This document shows positions 5,527 to 6,701 of a stretch of DNA of 6,701 nt, one piece after another. The notes under the pieces are model-generated. The model saw nothing but the letters and a program-made list of their open reading frames with translations. It ran no database searches and was not told where the DNA came from. The DNA is taken from positions 3,216 to 9,916 of the forward strand of contig JAJYAB010000048.1 in assembly GCA_021779775.1 (NCBI GenBank), in the 5' to 3' direction. This DNA comes from Actinomycetes bacterium (GTDB taxonomy: Bacteria > Actinomycetota > Acidimicrobiia > Acidimicrobiales > UBA8190). Each line of letters starts with the position of its first letter. Positions within the stretch are counted from its first letter, which is position 1. Both the position numbers and the translations under genes were made by a program.

Positions 5527-5644
5527 CCGAGATCTCCGGTGCCCATGCCCGCAGGCAGTGCACCACCGCGGGCGCCCTGGAGCTGCGTCCCCCGGGTCTC
5601 GTAGCTGCCGGCGCTGGCTGGTGCGGGGGTGGCCATGTGGCAAT

Positions 5645-5672
5645 GTGTCATTGGTAGCGTGTCATTGGTAGC
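5645..5672. repeat. Perfect 14-bp tandem duplication (GTGTCATTGGTAGC, two copies)
   Basis: Two identical adjacent copies end one base before the purine-rich ribosome site of the aldehyde dehydrogenase gene. The first copy also forms the right half of the CAATG-TGT-CATTG inverted repeat. It may be a replication-slippage duplication or a pair of direct-repeat operator sites. Confidence 0.85.
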
Positions 5673-5673
5673 G

Positions 5674-5682
5674 AGGAAGGGG
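5674..5682 (+). promoter_or_regulatory. Ribosome binding site of the aldehyde dehydrogenase gene
   Basis: AGGAAGGGG ends 5 nt before the GTG at 5688. It supports that GTG over the ATG five codons further in (5703). Confidence 0.65.
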
Positions 5683-5687
5683 CAATC

Positions 5688-6701
5688 GTGAGTGACGTGA
5701 CGATGACCATCGATGGGGAGTTGGTCAGCACCGAGGGAACCTTCGACGTGGTGAACCCGGCGACGGGAGCGCCGGAGACACAGGCGCCCGACTGCACCGC
5801 GCAGCAGCTCGACGCGGCGATGGAGTCTGCCGCCAAGGCGTACCGCGGCTGGCGTGCTGACGAGGCAGCCCGACGCGACGCGCTGCGAAAGGCAGCCGAC
5901 GTGCTCATGGCGTCGGCGAACGACATCGCGCCGATACTCACCCAGGAGCAGGGAAAGCCCCTCGGGGAAGCGACCTTCGAAGTGTACGGCGCGGCGATGT
6001 GGCTGCAGTACTACGCCGGTCTCGAGCTGCCGCGGCAGGTCCTCCAGGATGACGAGAGTGCCTTCGTCGAGGTCATCCACCGGCCTCTCGGCGTCGTGGC
6101 TGCCATCACACCGTGGAATTTCCCGCTTGTCCTGGCGTCGTGGAAGATCGCTCCCGCGCTGGTGGCGGGCAACACGATGGTGCTGAAGCCCTCGCCCTTC
6201 ACGCCACGTTCGACATTGAAGCTTGGTGAGATTCTGCGCGGGGTGCTCCCGCCGGGCGTGCTCAACGTGGTCAGCGGCCAGGACCCGCTCGGGGCCACGA
6301 TGACCGGGCATCCGGTTCCCCGGAAGATCAGCTTCACCGGCTCGGTCGCCACGGGGAAGAAGGTGGCCGCCGCCGCAGCACCCGACCTGAAGCGTGTGAC
6401 GTTGGAGCTCGGCGGAAACGATCCTGCCATCGTGCTCGACGATGTCGATGTCGATGCCATGGTCGACAAGTTGTTCTGGGGGGCGTTCCAGAACAATGGC
6501 CAGGTGTGCTCCGCGATCAAGCGCGTGTACGTCCCGGAGTCGTTGCACGACCGGATCGTGGACGGGCTCGCCGAACGGGCCCGATCGGTGAAAGTCGGTG
6601 CCGGCACCGAAGCCGATGTTCGCCTCGGACCCATCAACAACCGACCCCAGTTCGAGCGTGTGAGCGAGCTGGTCTCGGATGCCCTTTCGGGGGGCGCAGT
6701 C
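5688..6701 (+). CDS. NAD(P)-dependent aldehyde dehydrogenase, partial (C-terminus beyond right edge)
   Basis: Oxidises an aldehyde to the carboxylic acid with NAD(P)+; cytoplasmic. The frame is open for 338 codons to the window edge, about 70% of a usual 450-490-residue aldehyde dehydrogenase. In order are seen the N-terminal VVNPATG (21-27), the EQGK motif (87-90), TPWNFP with the oxyanion asparagine N144, the cofactor-binding lysine K167 in LKPS, the Rossmann FTGSV (216-220), the general base E240 in LELGGNDPAIVL, and the nucleophile C274 in NNGQVCSAIKR. All catalytic residues are intact, so the visible part looks functional. The C-terminal part is outside the window. The GTG start is supported by AGGAAGGGG 5 nt upstream. 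The substrate cannot be read from the motifs. It follows the NMO-family gene by 161 nt, so operon membership is doubtful. Confidence 0.95.
   Translation, partial: MSDVTMTIDGELVSTEGTFDVVNPATGAPETQAPDCTAQQLDAAMESAAKAYRGWRADEAARRDALRKAADVLMASANDIAPILTQEQGKPLGEATFEVYGAAMWLQYYAGLELPRQVLQDDESAFVEVIHRPLGVVAAITPWNFPLVLASWKIAPALVAGNTMVLKPSPFTPRSTLKLGEILRGVLPPGVLNVVSGQDPLGATMTGHPVPRKISFTGSVATGKKVAAAAAPDLKRVTLELGGNDPAIVLDDVDVDAMVDKLFWGAFQNNGQVCSAIKRVYVPESLHDRIVDGLAERARSVKVGAGTEADVRLGPINNRPQFERVSELVSDALSGGAV

Larger units (their letters stand above)
5527..5687. other. Intergenic region between NMO-family and aldehyde dehydrogenase genes
   Basis: No gene is seen in these 161 nt. They contain the short palindromes GAGATCTC (5529-5536) and GGGCGCCC (5570-5577), an inverted repeat CAATG-TGT-CATTG (5641-5653), and a 14-bp tandem duplication before the ribosome site. 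TAGCGT at 5655-5660 fits the TANNNT pattern for a -10 box, with no good -35. The length suggests a separate promoter for the downstream gene. Confidence 0.5.

Noticed and set aside
4525..5643. 372-codon minus-strand frame opposite the NMO-family gene
   Set aside because: His/Arg/Gln-rich shadow frame with no motif, overlapping a confident gene.
4914..6548. 544-codon minus-strand frame opposite the NMO-family gene, the spacer and the aldehyde dehydrogenase gene
   Set aside because: It spans two well-supported plus-strand genes and the gap between them and shows no domain signal; typical antisense openness of GC-rich DNA.
1..6701. CRISPR arrays, tRNA or rRNA genes, transposases, toxin-antitoxin or defence genes
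   Set aside because: No spaced direct repeats, no recognisable tRNA or rRNA sequence, and no coding frame with such motifs was seen on either strand; the only repeats are short tandem ones.

Overview
The window is GC-rich with strong G/C preference at third codon positions, several GTG starts, Shine-Dalgarno and apparently leaderless starts side by side, and a primary-metabolism gene set (crotonyl-CoA carboxylase/reductase, methylmalonyl-CoA epimerase) typical of high-GC Gram-positive bacteria. An actinobacterium is the most likely source; the genus cannot be told from this sequence. I see no phage, plasmid, insertion-sequence, CRISPR or RNA-gene signal.

Layout, left to right. (1) 2-907, minus strand: the N-terminal 302 codons of a secreted or surface-anchored Ala/Pro/Thr-rich repeat protein that runs off the left edge. 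(2) 908-1142: intergenic, with a good -10 box for the secreted protein, palindromes, and a hairpin that may end the thiolase transcript. (3) 1143-2327, minus strand: an acetyl-CoA C-acetyltransferase (thiolase). (4) 2328-2483: divergent intergenic region with candidate promoters in both directions. (5) 2484-3824, plus strand: crotonyl-CoA carboxylase/reductase (ccr), overlapping by 4 nt (6) 3821-4264: a methylmalonyl/ethylmalonyl-CoA epimerase. (7) 4375-5526: a nitronate monooxygenase-family flavoprotein with its own probable leaderless promoter. (8) 5688-6701: an aldehyde dehydrogenase cut by the right edge at 338 codons, preceded by a perfect 14-bp tandem duplication just upstream of its ribosome binding site.

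How the genes may work together. Thiolase, Ccr and epimerase supply three steps of the ethylmalonyl-CoA route: condensation of two acetyl-CoA, reductive carboxylation of crotonyl-CoA to ethylmalonyl-CoA, and epimerisation of the alkylmalonyl-CoA. The intervening acetoacetyl-CoA reductase and crotonase, and the later mutase, dehydrogenase, hydratase and lyase, are not in the window. The module could therefore serve acetyl-CoA assimilation or ethylmalonyl-CoA supply for polyketides or lipids; nothing here decides between these. The NMO-family protein and the aldehyde dehydrogenase lie downstream on the same strand but are separated by 110 and 161 nt and look independently transcribed; their substrates are unknown.

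Most of the window is ordinary metabolism. The less ordinary points are the uncharacterised repeat-rich secreted protein, the near-identical leaderless promoter arrangement at ccr and at the NMO-family gene, and small repeats at two promoters. I found no evidence for a new multi-gene system.
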